From NCBI GenBank assembly GCA_014584705.1, contig JACTMJ010000006.1:124001-188000 (forward strand): a DNA stretch of 64,000 nucleotides, written 5' to 3'. Positions 25,786-34,267 of this stretch are shown one piece after another; the stretch's first letter is position 1, and every line of letters starts with the position of its first letter. This stretch comes from Acidobacteriota bacterium. Lineage in GTDB: Bacteria; Acidobacteriota; Terriglobia; Bryobacterales; Bryobacteraceae. The notes under the pieces are model-generated. The model saw only the letters and a program-made list of their open reading frames with translations, was not told the DNA's origin and did no database searches. The position numbers were made by a program, and so were the translations under genes.

Positions 25786-26934
25786 TCAGCGCGTCACTTT
25801 CCCCAGCACGGCCGCGTGCCGCGCGCCCGTGGCGGAAGGCACGTTACCGGGTTGCCCGGCAATGGTGGCATAGGCCAGCGCCGCGAATGCAATCGCTTCC
25901 TTAAAATCGATCGGGAGTTGGAACCGCTCGGTTCCCTCGATACGCAATCCCGGCAATTCGCCCGCCAGCAAATCCATCAGGAAGCCGTTATGCCGGCCTC
26001 CCCCCGCGACGAACAATTCCGCGCCAGGCAGTTCGGTTCGCAAATATGGCAGCGCGAAGCGCGTCACGCCAACCGCGATGCTCCGCGCGGTCATCAGAGC
26101 CGCCGTGGCCAGCAAGTCTTCGAGCGGGCGGCCCGTGCTTTCGAGAGCGCTCACCATGGCATCTCCATATTGCTCGCGGCCTGCGGTCTTGGGCGGCGTG
26201 GCGGCGTAATACGGGTTCTCTTCGAGTTCCATGCGGACGAAGTCCTCAATGGGCCGGCCGAGACGTCCTCGCGCGCCGTCCGCATCAAACGTCTCGCGTC
26301 CGCCCGTCGCGCGCCGTACCAGCGAATCCATCACCATGTTGCCCGGGCCCGTATCGAAGGCGATCAACTCGCCGGGCTTCCCTCCCGCTGGAATGGCCGT
26401 CAGGTTCGCGATGCCGCCGATATTCAACGCAATCCTCGGCGTGTGTGCATCTCCAAAAACCAGAGAATCGAGAAACGGAACCAGCGGCGCTCCCTTGCCC
26501 CCGGCGGCCATATCGCGCGGCCGGAAATCGGACACCACCGGCACGCCAAATCGCTCCGCCATCGCGCTCGGCTCGCCAATTTGCAGCGTTCCGGCGATGG
26601 GGCGGCCCAGATAGGGCCGCGTGTCTCCCTGATGAAAGATGGTCTGCCCGTGGCAGCCGATCAGTTCAAGCCGCGAGCCGAGGCCGTTCGCGCTCAGCGC
26701 GCGCTCGACCGCATCCGCGTAGAGTTCGCCCAACAGCACGTGCAGTCGCGTGAGATCGGCCGTGTGGGCCTGGCAATCCGAAACCCCCAGAATCGCTTCC
26801 CGCACTTCCGCCGCGTAAGGCTCCGCGTGCGTGGCAAGCAACGTAAAGCGGAAGGGAGAGAGCTGCGCGATATCGACGATGGCCACGTCGATCCCGTCGA
26901 GCGAGGTCCCGCTCATGATGCCCGCTACGATCAT
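25786..26934 (-). CDS. anmK: anhydro-N-acetylmuramic acid kinase
   Basis: 382 residues, normal family length. The N-terminus AGIMSGTSLDGIDVA is the diagnostic ATP/sugar-binding start of AnmK, followed by GCHGQTIFHQG and LNIGGIANLT and the FDTGPGN motif. It phosphorylates and opens 1,6-anhydro-MurNAc during peptidoglycan recycling in the cytoplasm. The ATG overlaps the stop of mutS by 4 nt (ATGA), so the two are translationally coupled. It converges with the PEP-CTERM gene. Confidence 0.95.
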   Translation of the reverse strand: MIVAGIMSGTSLDGIDVAIVDIAQLSPFRFTLLATHAEPYAAEVREAILGVSDCQAHTADLTRLHVLLGELYADAVERALSANGLGSRLELIGCHGQTIFHQGDTRPYLGRPIAGTLQIGEPSAMAERFGVPVVSDFRPRDMAAGGKGAPLVPFLDSLVFGDAHTPRIALNIGGIANLTAIPAGGKPGELIAFDTGPGNMVMDSLVRRATGGRETFDADGARGRLGRPIEDFVRMELEENPYYAATPPKTAGREQYGDAMVSALESTGRPLEDLLATAALMTARSIAVGVTRFALPYLRTELPGAELFVAGGGRHNGFLMDLLAGELPGLRIEGTERFQLPIDFKEAIAFAALAYATIAGQPGNVPSATGARHAAVLGKVTR

Positions 26935-29537
26935 TGGCGGTTCAGCTCCCGTTGCAGTTCGGCGAGCAATTGCAGCGCATCGATGGGCCGCAGCTCGTCC
27001 AGGTTGACTTCGCGGATGCGCTCCGCGATCCCGTGCGTGACGGGCTCGAAAAGCTGAATCTGCATGGAGGGCTTCACCGGGCTGGGTGTAATCTCCTCGC
27101 TCACCTTGCTCTCCGCCTTCTCGTGCAGCTTGAGAATCTCCCGGGCGCGCAGAATCAGCGATTGCGGAAGCCCGGCCAAACGCGCCACTTCAATGCCATA
27201 GCTCCGGTCCGCCGCCCCCGGTTCCACCCGCCGCAAAAAGATGATCTTGTCGCCCGCTTCCTTCACCTTCACCTGAAGGTTCACGACGCCGGGCAGACGA
27301 TCCGCAAGCACGGTGAGTTCGTGGTAGTGGGTGGCGAAAAGCGTCTTTGACCCCAGACGCCGCTGGATGAATTCGGCCACGCCCCAGGCTAGGGCAAGAC
27401 CGTCGTAGGTGGCCGTGCCGCGCCCGATCTCGTCGAGGAGTATCAGGCTGTCTCCGCTCGCGGTATTGAGGATCGCGGCCGTCTCGGTCATCTCCACCAT
27501 GAACGTGCTGCGCCCGCGCGCGAGATTATCCGCCGCGCCGATGCGTGTGAAAATCCGGTCCACCAGCGGCAGGAGCGCGGCATTGGCGGGTACGAAGCTG
27601 CCCATCTGCGCGAGCAGCGCAATCAGCGCCGTCTGCCGCAGGAACGTGGATTTTCCGCCCATATTCGGGCCGGTGATGATGGCCAGAAACTGCTTCTCCT
27701 GGTCAAGATAGAGATCGTTCGGAATGAAGCGCTGCGAATCCTCTCGCATCAGTTGCTCGATCACCGGATGGCGTCCGCCCTCGATGCGCATCACGCCTTC
27801 CGGGGAAAAGCGCGGGCGGCAATAGGCGGATTCCGTGGCGAGCGTGGCCAGGCCGGTATGAACGTCCAGTTCCGCGATTGCCGCGGCCGTGCTCTTCACG
27901 CGCGCGGCCTGCGCAAGCACGGCCTTGCGAACGGCCTCAAAGACCTCCCGCTCAATCACCAGCATGCGCTCCTCGGCTTCGAGGATCTTCGTTTCCAGCT
28001 CTTTGAGTTCCGGCGTGATGAAGCGTTCCGCGTTCACGAGCGTCTGTTTGCGGTCATAGTCGGCGGGCACATTGGCAAGGTTCGCCTTGGAGATCTCAAT
28101 GTAGTAGCCGAAAACATTGTTGAAGCGCACCTTGAGCGAAGCAATTCCGGTTCTCTCGCGCTCGCGCGTTTCAATGTCCGCCAGGTAGCGCTTGGCGTTC
28201 CGGCTGAGGTTGCGCAGTTCGTCGAGTTGCGGATGGTAGCCGTCCCGCACCGTGCCGCCCTCATTCAGGTTTGCGGGTGGCTCATCGCTAATCGCGCTGC
28301 GCAGCAACTCACGCAAGGGCGGTATGTCGTCGAGCGCGTCACGCGAGGATACCAGTCGCGCGGATTGGCAACCGGCAAGATGCGCCCGCAGCGCCGGCGT
28401 CTGTTCGAGAGACTTCGCCAGCGCCACCAGTTCGCGCGGACCGGCCGTGCCCAGCGTGATGCGGGCGAGGAGCCGTTCCAGATCCAGTACCTCTCCGAGC
28501 AGCACGTTCAGCTCGCCGCGCGCGATCGTGGCTCGAATCATTTCCGCCACCGCATCGAGACGCGCTTCGATCTCGGCGGGATCTCGCGACGGCCGAAGCA
28601 TCCGGCGGCGCAGCAAGCGCGCGCCCATACTGGTGCGGGTACGGTCAATCGTGGCGATCAGGGTTGCCTGCCGGTTTCCGTCCAGATCCTGGGAGAAAAT
28701 CGGCTCGAACAGTTCCAGATTGCGGATGGTGACCGCGTCCAGAACAAGGTCCGCGCCGCGGTCGAGAAAGGTGGGAACTTCCAGATGGTCGAGCGCCGAT
28801 TTCTGCGTCTCGCGCAGATAGTGCAGCAGCGCCCCCGCGCCCCCGGTGGCCAGTGGCTTGCCCGCGAGACCGCACCCATCCAGGCTCAGCAGGCGGAAAT
28901 GGTCGCGAAGGATCTGATCGGCGTAGGCGGGTTCGTGCGTCCACGCTTCTACGTCCGTGAGCAGGATTCGCAAGCCCGCGAGGGAGTCGCCCACCGAACG
29001 CAGCGCTTCGGAAACGAGAAGTTCCCGCGCGCCGCACTGCTCGATCAGCGCCGCCAGTTCCGTGGCATCCGTTTCGGTCGTGCGAAACTCGCCGGTCGAG
29101 AGATCCACCCAGGCAAGACCGGCGCGCTCTCCTTGCAGCGTAGCCGCCGCCAGATAGTTATTCTCCCGGCTCCGCAGCACATTGGCTTCGGTGGCCGTGC
29201 CGGGCGTCACGACTCGCGTAATCTCCCGGCGAACCAGCTTCTTTCCGGGTCCCGGCGCTTCCATCTGCTCGCAGATGGCCACCCGGTAATTGCGTTGCAG
29301 CAGTCGCGCGATGTAGCCTTCAGCCGCATGATGCGGCACTCCGCACATCGGCACCGGCTCGCCCTTCTCTTTGTTGCGCGACGTGAGCGTGATCTCGAGT
29401 TCGCGCGCGGCCGTAACGGCGTCGTCGTAGAAAAGTTCGTAGAAATCGCCGAGGCGAAAGAAAAGCAGTGCCCGCGGCGCCTGCTCCTTCGCCGCGAGAT
29501 ACTGGCGCATCAGGGGCGTTGCGGCTTCAGCGGACAT
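26931..29537 (-). CDS. mutS: DNA mismatch repair protein MutS
   Basis: 868 residues, usual length for MutS1. The mismatch-wedging Phe-x-Glu is in RLGDFYELF near residue 35. The core and clamp domains follow, then the C-terminal ABC-type ATPase with Walker A GPNMGGKSTFLRQ near residue 622, Walker B LILLDEIGRGT, and the FATHYHEL motif. It binds mismatches as a dimer and recruits MutL. It sits between gdhA (39 nt upstream) and anmK (4-nt overlap). A very long antisense frame runs through it but is a codon-bias shadow. Confidence 0.97.
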   Translation of the reverse strand: MSAEAATPLMRQYLAAKEQAPRALLFFRLGDFYELFYDDAVTAARELEITLTSRNKEKGEPVPMCGVPHHAAEGYIARLLQRNYRVAICEQMEAPGPGKKLVRREITRVVTPGTATEANVLRSRENNYLAAATLQGERAGLAWVDLSTGEFRTTETDATELAALIEQCGARELLVSEALRSVGDSLAGLRILLTDVEAWTHEPAYADQILRDHFRLLSLDGCGLAGKPLATGGAGALLHYLRETQKSALDHLEVPTFLDRGADLVLDAVTIRNLELFEPIFSQDLDGNRQATLIATIDRTRTSMGARLLRRRMLRPSRDPAEIEARLDAVAEMIRATIARGELNVLLGEVLDLERLLARITLGTAGPRELVALAKSLEQTPALRAHLAGCQSARLVSSRDALDDIPPLRELLRSAISDEPPANLNEGGTVRDGYHPQLDELRNLSRNAKRYLADIETRERERTGIASLKVRFNNVFGYYIEISKANLANVPADYDRKQTLVNAERFITPELKELETKILEAEERMLVIEREVFEAVRKAVLAQAARVKSTAAAIAELDVHTGLATLATESAYCRPRFSPEGVMRIEGGRHPVIEQLMREDSQRFIPNDLYLDQEKQFLAIITGPNMGGKSTFLRQTALIALLAQMGSFVPANAALLPLVDRIFTRIGAADNLARGRSTFMVEMTETAAILNTASGDSLILLDEIGRGTATYDGLALAWGVAEFIQRRLGSKTLFATHYHELTVLADRLPGVVNLQVKVKEAGDKIIFLRRVEPGAADRSYGIEVARLAGLPQSLILRAREILKLHEKAESKVSEEITPSPVKPSMQIQLFEPVTHGIAERIREVNLDELRPIDALQLLAELQRELNRQ

Positions 29538-29576
29538 TCGGCTCCAGTGAGGTCAATCGCGGCTGTTCGATCCCGG

Positions 29577-30854
29577 TCACGGGTACATTCCCCGCAGGCT
29601 GGTGGCGAAGGCCACCCGGTCCACCGCCAGCATGTAGGCGGCCGTGCGATTGTTGACCTTGTGCTTCCCGGCGAATTCGAGCGTATCCGCGAAGGCCGCC
29701 ACCATCATTTCCTCCTGGCGCTCGTTCACCTGCTGCTCATTCCAATAAAAGCCCTGCCGGTTCTGGACCCATTCGAAATAGGAGACCGCGACGCCACCGG
29801 CGTTCGCGAGAATGTCGGGAATCACGAAGACTCCCTTTTTCTCCAGGATCTCGTCCGCCGCCACCGTCGTGGGGCCGTTCGCGCCCTCACACAGAATCCG
29901 GCACTGCAGCCGCTCCGCATTGGTGGAAGTGATCATGTTTTCTTTCGCGGCCGGCAGCAGCACGTCGCATCGCTGCTCCATCGCTTCGTCAAGGCCGATC
30001 GCTTCCGATTCGGGGAAGTCCACGATGGAGCCCGTGTCCGCGCGATGCCGCATCAGCTTCGGGATGTCGAGGCCGTTCGAGTTATGCACCGCGCCATCCC
30101 ACTCGATGATGGAAACGATTTTGAACCCATGCTCATGCATCAGCTTGGCGGACATTCCGCCCACGTTGCCGAAGCCCTGAATCACGACCGTCGTCTCTTC
30201 CGGCTTCATGGAGAAACGCTTCAGCGCTTCCTCGGTAACGATCCGGCATCCTCTTCCGGTGGCTTCCGTTCTGCCGCGGGATCCCCCAAGATTCAGCGGT
30301 TTGCCCGTCACCACCGCAGTCACCGTATGGCGCTGATGCATGGAGTAGGTGTCCATGATCCAGGCCATCGTCTGGGCGTTCGTGTTGACGTCCGGCGCGG
30401 GCACATCTTTTTCCGGTCCGAGAAACTCCAGAATGTTAGCCGTATACCGCCGCGTGACGCGCTCCAGTTCCGCCTGCGACATCACGGTCGGGTTGCAGAT
30501 CACTCCGCCCTTCGCGCCCCCGAAGGGCACATTCACCACGGCGCCCTTCCAGGTCATCCACGCCGCGAGAGCGCGCACCTCGTCCAGGGATACATCGGGA
30601 GCAAAGCGGATCCCTCCCTTGCCGGGGCCGCGCGCCGTCGAATGATGCACCCGGTAGCCCGTAAACACTTCGATGCGGCCGTCGTCCAGCATCACCGGAA
30701 TGTAGGTCGTTATCTCTCGCTCCGGCACCCGCAGGACGCGCCGTAACCCGTGGTCGAGTTCGAGGCGGTCCGCAGCCTCGGAAAAGCGTGTTTCCGCGGC
30801 CAGCCATGGGTTCAATTCCTGCTCCAGAGCCGGAGCCGGTGCTGCATCGCTCAT
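29577..30854 (-). CDS. gdhA: glutamate dehydrogenase (Glu/Leu/Phe/Val dehydrogenase family)
   Basis: 425 residues from the ATG at 30852-30854, with GGGAGAG eight bases upstream as ribosome-binding site. The catalytic lysine is in [10 protein letters not shown], the substrate loop in [12 protein letters not shown], and the NAD(P)-binding domain begins at IQGFGNVGG. It interconverts glutamate with 2-oxoglutarate and ammonia. It is the first gene of a minus-strand unit with mutS and anmK. The assignment to glutamate rather than leucine rests on overall similarity to hexameric GDH such as GudB/RocG. Confidence 0.93.
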   Translation of the reverse strand: MSDAAPAPALEQELNPWLAAETRFSEAADRLELDHGLRRVLRVPEREITTYIPVMLDDGRIEVFTGYRVHHSTARGPGKGGIRFAPDVSLDEVRALAAWMTWKGAVVNVPFGGAKGGVICNPTVMSQAELERVTRRYTANILEFLGPEKDVPAPDVNTNAQTMAWIMDTYSMHQRHTVTAVVTGKPLNLGGSRGRTEATGRGCRIVTEEALKRFSMKPEETTVVIQGFGNVGGMSAKLMHEHGFKIVSIIEWDGAVHNSNGLDIPKLMRHRADTGSIVDFPESEAIGLDEAMEQRCDVLLPAAKENMITSTNAERLQCRILCEGANGPTTVAADEILEKKGVFVIPDILANAGGVAVSYFEWVQNRQGFYWNEQQVNERQEEMMVAAFADTLEFAGKHKVNNRTAAYMLAVDRVAFATSLRGMYP

Positions 30855-30916
30855 TCGGAAAACTCTCCCTGTCTCCAAGCCATTATGACATCGAAGCATT
30901 CGGCAAAGCCTCGCTC

Positions 30917-30922
30917 TACAAT
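30917..30922 (+). promoter_or_regulatory. -10 element just before the gene at 30929
   Basis: TACAAT, six nt before the ATG at 30929. The AGGAGG immediately next to the ATG is too close to work as a Shine-Dalgarno sequence for this start, so a leaderless mRNA is the simpler reading. No clear -35. Confidence 0.45.
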
Positions 30923-30928
30923 AGGAGG

Positions 30929-31687
30929 ATGCCCAGCCCGCCGGCAGTTGCGGCTTGCAGCCGCCGCGCCCTCATGGCCTTCGTTGCCGTGCTTCCGCAG
31001 ATGTCCTGCGGGCAGCGCAGCATTGCGGTGGGCGACGCGCGCTTCCGCGTCGCGGAACGCGGAGCCTCCCCCCGGCGCTACATTCACATTCACGGCAACG
31101 AGCAAACGGCGCGACGCGCGCTTGCGGAGCACATGCGCAATCGCGATGGCCGCGCCTTCTTCGTCGAAGGCGACGGGCGCAATGTAACCGTGGGCGGCCT
31201 CACGATCGACCCCAATCGCATGTTCTCTCCCGTCGGTGCGCGGGCGAGTTTCAAGCGCTTGAATCCGGACGCTACCCCGGATGCCATCTCATCGGCTCTG
31301 GCAGTGCTCGAGCGTGATCTCCCGGCACTGCTGCGCGCGCTGCTGCCTCCGGACGGAGGACTGATCATTTCCGTTCACAACAACAGCGAGGGGTATAACA
31401 TCCGGACGGAGATCCCCATTTCGGAAGCGCGCCACCTGCCGGAGCCCGGCGTCCCCAACGACTTTTTCCTCCTCACCGATGCGCGGGATTTCGAAGTGGT
31501 GAAAGGGTCTCCGTATAACGCGGTCTTGCAGACCAAACCAGCCACCGAAGACGATGGTTCCCTCTCCCGGCTCTGCGCGGCACGGGGAGTTCGCTACGTG
31601 AATCTGGAGTGTTTCGCGGGCCGCCTCGCGCGGCAGCGGGAGATGCTTCGCTGGGTGGATGAAGCCCTGCCGATGCTTCGCCCGTAG
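30929..31687 (+). CDS. hypothetical exported protein
   Basis: 252 residues I do not recognise. The N-terminus has a short hydrophobic stretch after two arginines ([17 protein letters not shown]) that could be a signal peptide; a lipobox is not convincing. The body is alpha/beta with [30 protein letters not shown] and [12 protein letters not shown], the last being rich in His/Asn and perhaps a metal or active site, and ends with [22 protein letters not shown] with later HNNSEG and NLEC recalls a carboxypeptidase-like or amidase-like zinc site, but this is only a hint. It lies alone between divergent gdhA and the SDR gene. Confidence 0.75.
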   Translation: MPSPPAVAACSRRALMAFVAVLPQMSCGQRSIAVGDARFRVAERGASPRRYIHIHGNEQTARRALAEHMRNRDGRAFFVEGDGRNVTVGGLTIDPNRMFSPVGARASFKRLNPDATPDAISSALAVLERDLPALLRALLPPDGGLIISVHNNSEGYNIRTEIPISEARHLPEPGVPNDFFLLTDARDFEVVKGSPYNAVLQTKPATEDDGSLSRLCAARGVRYVNLECFAGRLARQREMLRWVDEALPMLRP

Positions 31688-31760
31688 GGCAATCCGCGTT
31701 TCCAACTTAGTCCGCTGCCCGCCGCACTCTCTTTCCGCAAGACCCGCCCGCAAAGCGAGA

Positions 31761-31766
31761 TACGAT
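31761..31766 (+). promoter_or_regulatory. -10 element of the SDR gene
   Basis: TACGAT ending 7 nt before the ATG at 31774 (it overlaps an alternative ATG at 31765). If it is the promoter, the mRNA begins at the 31774 start codon and the upstream ATG cannot be used. Confidence 0.4.
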
Positions 31767-31773
31767 GGGCTTC

Positions 31774-32535
31774 ATGGAAACTTCCACGCTCGCGTCTCCA
31801 TGGTCTCTCGAAGGCAAGCGCATCCTCATCACGGGCGCGGCAAAGCGGATCGGGCGTTCGATCGCGCTGCATTTGCACGCGAAGGGCGCGCGTGTACTTC
31901 TGCACTGCGGCCACTCCCGCCAGGAGGCCGAAGAAGTGGCGGCAGCGTGCTCATGGCAGGGCCAGCCCGCCCCCATTCATCAGGCGGACCTCTCTAAGGT
32001 GGACGACATTCTGCGCATGTTCGGCGAGATTCGGGATACGGGCTTGGGCCTCGACGGCCTCGTCAACAACGCCGGCCGCTTCAAGCGAGTGCCCGCCCTC
32101 GAAATGACGGAAGCCGATTGGGATTTTATCCACAGCGTCAATTTGAAGGCGGTCTTCTTCTGCTGTCAGCAGGGCGCGAAGCTGATGATGGAGCGCGAAA
32201 CCGGCGGGCGAATCGTCAATCTCAGCTCCCTCGGCGGTATCCGGGCCTGGGGAGATTACGCCCACTATTGCGCGTCCAAGGCGGGCGTCATTCACATGAC
32301 GCGCTCGCTTGCGAAAGCCTTCTCTCCCAAGGTGACCGTCAATTCCGTCGCTCCCGGCATCATTCCGTTCGAGGCACGCAATGAGCCGCACGTCCTCGCC
32401 GGGATCCAGCTCACCCCCGCCGGACGCGCGGGGACCGGGGAAGATATCGCCGAGACCGTTGCGTTCCTGCTATCGCAGAGCGGCATGGTCACGGGCCAGA
32501 CGATCGCCGTCGATGGTGGGCTCAATCTGGTGTGA
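31774..32535 (+). CDS. short-chain dehydrogenase/reductase, pteridine-reductase-like
   Basis: 253 residues from the ATG at 31774 (an ATG at 31765 would add three residues). The cofactor motif TGAAKRIGRSIAL has the Arg-Ile-Gly form seen in FolM/PTR1-type pteridine reductases. The NNAGR motif, the catalytic Ser of NLSSLGG, and the YxxxK as YCASKAG are all present, and the C-terminal GQTIAVDGGLNL is standard. It is a classical cytoplasmic NADPH-dependent reductase; dihydromonapterin/dihydrofolate is the likely substrate by motif, but a sugar or fatty-acyl substrate cannot be excluded. Confidence 0.85.
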   Translation: METSTLASPWSLEGKRILITGAAKRIGRSIALHLHAKGARVLLHCGHSRQEAEEVAAACSWQGQPAPIHQADLSKVDDILRMFGEIRDTGLGLDGLVNNAGRFKRVPALEMTEADWDFIHSVNLKAVFFCCQQGAKLMMERETGGRIVNLSSLGGIRAWGDYAHYCASKAGVIHMTRSLAKAFSPKVTVNSVAPGIIPFEARNEPHVLAGIQLTPAGRAGTGEDIAETVAFLLSQSGMVTGQTIAVDGGLNLV

Positions 32536-32568
32536 GCATCCGCATCCGCGCGAATCGTCCGCGCCGTT

Positions 32569-33048
32569 TCAATCCTCCACTTCCGTCGCATAGACGGGAC
32601 GCACCCGCTCGTGGCGGTCCGGATGGAAGGCGTCGGGCGTGTGGCGCAGTTGCGGCCGCGGTTCGAGGATTACCGTCACGATGTCGAAGCGCACAAAATC
32701 CCACGGAATATGGGCGCGGCGGACGTAGGACATCGCGGCCCGCGTGAGGTTCCGGCGCTTCTCCGCATCTACCGCCCGTTCCGCCGGAAGAAACTCCTCA
32801 CGGCGGCGCGTCTTCACTTCCACGATCACCAGGGTGCGGCCCTGCCGGGCGATCAGGTCCACTTCCCGGTGGCCGTTCGGAGGGCGGTAGTTGCGCGCCA
32901 CGATCGTGTATCCCTGCCGCTGGAGGAAGCGATGGGCCAGATCTTCGCCACGTGCGCCCAGCGCTTTATCGCCCGGCACACGCCGGGCGAGCAGTCGCTG
33001 TCGCCCCGCATCGAGAACCGCAAGCGCTCGAACCAGTAACCCGTGCAT
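32569..33048 (-). CDS. YraN-family (UPF0102) putative endonuclease
   Basis: 159 residues from the ATG at 33046-33048, with GGAGG 5 nt upstream. The nuclease-fold core is GARGEDLAHRFLQRQGY, then REVDLIARQGRTLVIVEVKTRR (Asp and Glu-x-Lys of the restriction-endonuclease-like active site). The protein is about 35 residues longer at the N-terminus than most YraN proteins and has a 25-residue polar tail. The role of the family is unknown; it may act on branched DNA. It follows the methyltransferase gene by 41 nt. Confidence 0.88.
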   Translation of the reverse strand: MHGLLVRALAVLDAGRQRLLARRVPGDKALGARGEDLAHRFLQRQGYTIVARNYRPPNGHREVDLIARQGRTLVIVEVKTRRREEFLPAERAVDAEKRRNLTRAAMSYVRRAHIPWDFVRFDIVTVILEPRPQLRHTPDAFHPDRHERVRPVYATEVED

Positions 33049-33089
33049 CGCGCCTCCATGGGTATAGTGGGCCGCGCGTGGGAATTCTC

Positions 33090-33638
33090 TCAGGGAATCT
33101 GTGCCTGCCGCTCCTTGAGCGCTTCCAGTTCCCAGCGAATCACCTTGCCGCGCACCACGTAGCACAGGTAATACTCCCAGAAGCGGCGGAAACGCGGGAA
33201 CGCATTCACCAGAAATTCGAAGCCGAGATAGCGCCACAGCGCGAGCAGGCGCACGTGCACGACGCGCTCCCGAAAACGGGCGGCGGAATAGTAGCCGTAG
33301 CCCGCGTTATCGTCGCCGAAATAGCGGAGGGAAAAGCTGTTCAAATGCCAGCGGTGCGTGGGGTCGCAAAACGAACTGAAGTCCGTGTAATGCGGGGTCT
33401 CTATCACCACGCGGCCGCCATGCCGCAGCAGCCGGTGGAATTCTTCCATCGTGCGAATGACGTCGCCAACGTGCTCGATCACATGAATCGCACGCACTTC
33501 GTCGAAAGAGGAATCACGCACCGGGAAGGGGAACTGATCAAGATCCGCCACGATATCGGCGCGCGTGTTCGCAAGCCGGTCGATTCCTATGGCTCCGGGG
33601 AATTTATTGATGCCGCAGCCGACATCGAGAATGCGCAT
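33090..33638 (-). CDS. class I SAM-dependent methyltransferase
   Basis: 182 residues from the ATG at 33636-33638 (MRILDVGCGINKFPGAIGID). The SAM-binding loop is DVGCGINKF, the acidic end of strand 2 is GIDRLANT, and motif post-I is FPVRDSSFDEV with HVIEHV, which is typical of the Methyltransf_11 group. The C-terminus is basic and aromatic (WEYYLCYVVRGK) and may touch the membrane. The substrate is unknown. A TAGGAT -10 lies exactly 7 nt before the ATG, so upstream in-frame extension is unlikely and the mRNA may be leaderless. Confidence 0.85.
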   Translation of the reverse strand: MRILDVGCGINKFPGAIGIDRLANTRADIVADLDQFPFPVRDSSFDEVRAIHVIEHVGDVIRTMEEFHRLLRHGGRVVIETPHYTDFSSFCDPTHRWHLNSFSLRYFGDDNAGYGYYSAARFRERVVHVRLLALWRYLGFEFLVNAFPRFRRFWEYYLCYVVRGKVIRWELEALKERQAQIP

Positions 33639-33645
33639 GAACGCT

Positions 33646-33651
33646 ATCCTA
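33646..33651 (-). promoter_or_regulatory. -10 element of the methyltransferase gene
   Basis: TAGGAT on the minus strand with 7 nt to the A of the ATG at 33638, matching the spacing at the Gfo/Idh gene and the SDR gene. Confidence 0.4.
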
Positions 33652-33723
33652 CCGCGAGCATCCGCCCTGGTTCGTGACCATTCCGCACCGCGGCGGAGCG
33701 CGGTCCACGCCGGTGCGGGCCGG

Positions 33724-34119
33724 CTACGGCTTGCCCGCCGGGACCGGAATGGCATCGCCGAGATTCATTGAGCCGCCGCCCTCGCTCACGTAATTGCGGT
33801 TCCAGCTCGGAATCTCAACGACGATGTCGCCCTTTACCACGCACTGGCAGCCGAGGCGGGAATTCAGCGCGAGGTCCGCCGCCTGGTCCAGGCGGTCCGC
33901 TTCGTCGTCTTCCATTTCTTCGACGTTAGCCATTCCCTCGACAATCTTAACGTGGCATGTGGTGCAGGCGCAGACGCCGCCGCACGCGTGTTCCAGTTTG
34001 ATCCCGTTGTTCAGTGCCACATCCAGCACCGAGTGCTGCAGGCCATGCTCGGAATACGGCATGGTCTCCGGGTCGAACTCAACGGTGACGTTCTCTGGAA
34101 GAAATGTAATCTTCGGCAA
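33724..34119 (-). CDS. fdx: 2Fe-2S ferredoxin (adrenodoxin/Isc type)
   Basis: 131 residues from a TTG at 34117-34119, supported by GAAAGGG about 6 nt upstream; the protein then begins LPKITFLPENVTVEFD like other Isc-type ferredoxins. The cluster cysteines are in HACGGVCACTTCHV and the last in LGCQC (C-x5-C-x2-C plus C). It carries electrons to biosynthetic enzymes or iron-sulfur assembly. An ATG farther upstream (34188) would add an unstructured 23 residues. It heads the minus-strand group ferredoxin, methyltransferase, YraN and is divergent from argS. Confidence 0.92.
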   Translation of the reverse strand: MPKITFLPENVTVEFDPETMPYSEHGLQHSVLDVALNNGIKLEHACGGVCACTTCHVKIVEGMANVEEMEDDEADRLDQAADLALNSRLGCQCVVKGDIVVEIPSWNRNYVSEGGGSMNLGDAIPVPAGKP

Positions 34120-34250
34120 GCTAAACCCTTTCGATCGATATTCAGACAGCGCTATCGAATGAGCGCCCCTGCTTTCATTGTCACTCATTGGATGAGCCGC
34201 ATTGCGCCGGGGGATGCAAAGGAATCCCGCCGAGAGAGCGCCGAAGCGGT

Positions 34251-34259
34251 TGCTATACT
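34251..34259 (+). promoter_or_regulatory. extended -10 promoter of argS
   Basis: TGCTATACT: TGn extension (34251-34253) and TATACT hexamer (34254-34259), 8 nt before the GTG at 34268. No -35 match. Expected transcription start 34265-34267, so argS mRNA would be leaderless or have one to three leader bases. Confidence 0.6.
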
Positions 34260-34267
34260 CGAATCTT

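Noticed and set aside
27753..30746. Open frame of about 1000 codons on the plus strand across mutS and gdhA
   Set aside because: It lies antisense to two clearly identified genes; its translation is Arg/His/Gln-rich with no domain pattern. High third-position GC of the real genes keeps stops out of the opposite strand.
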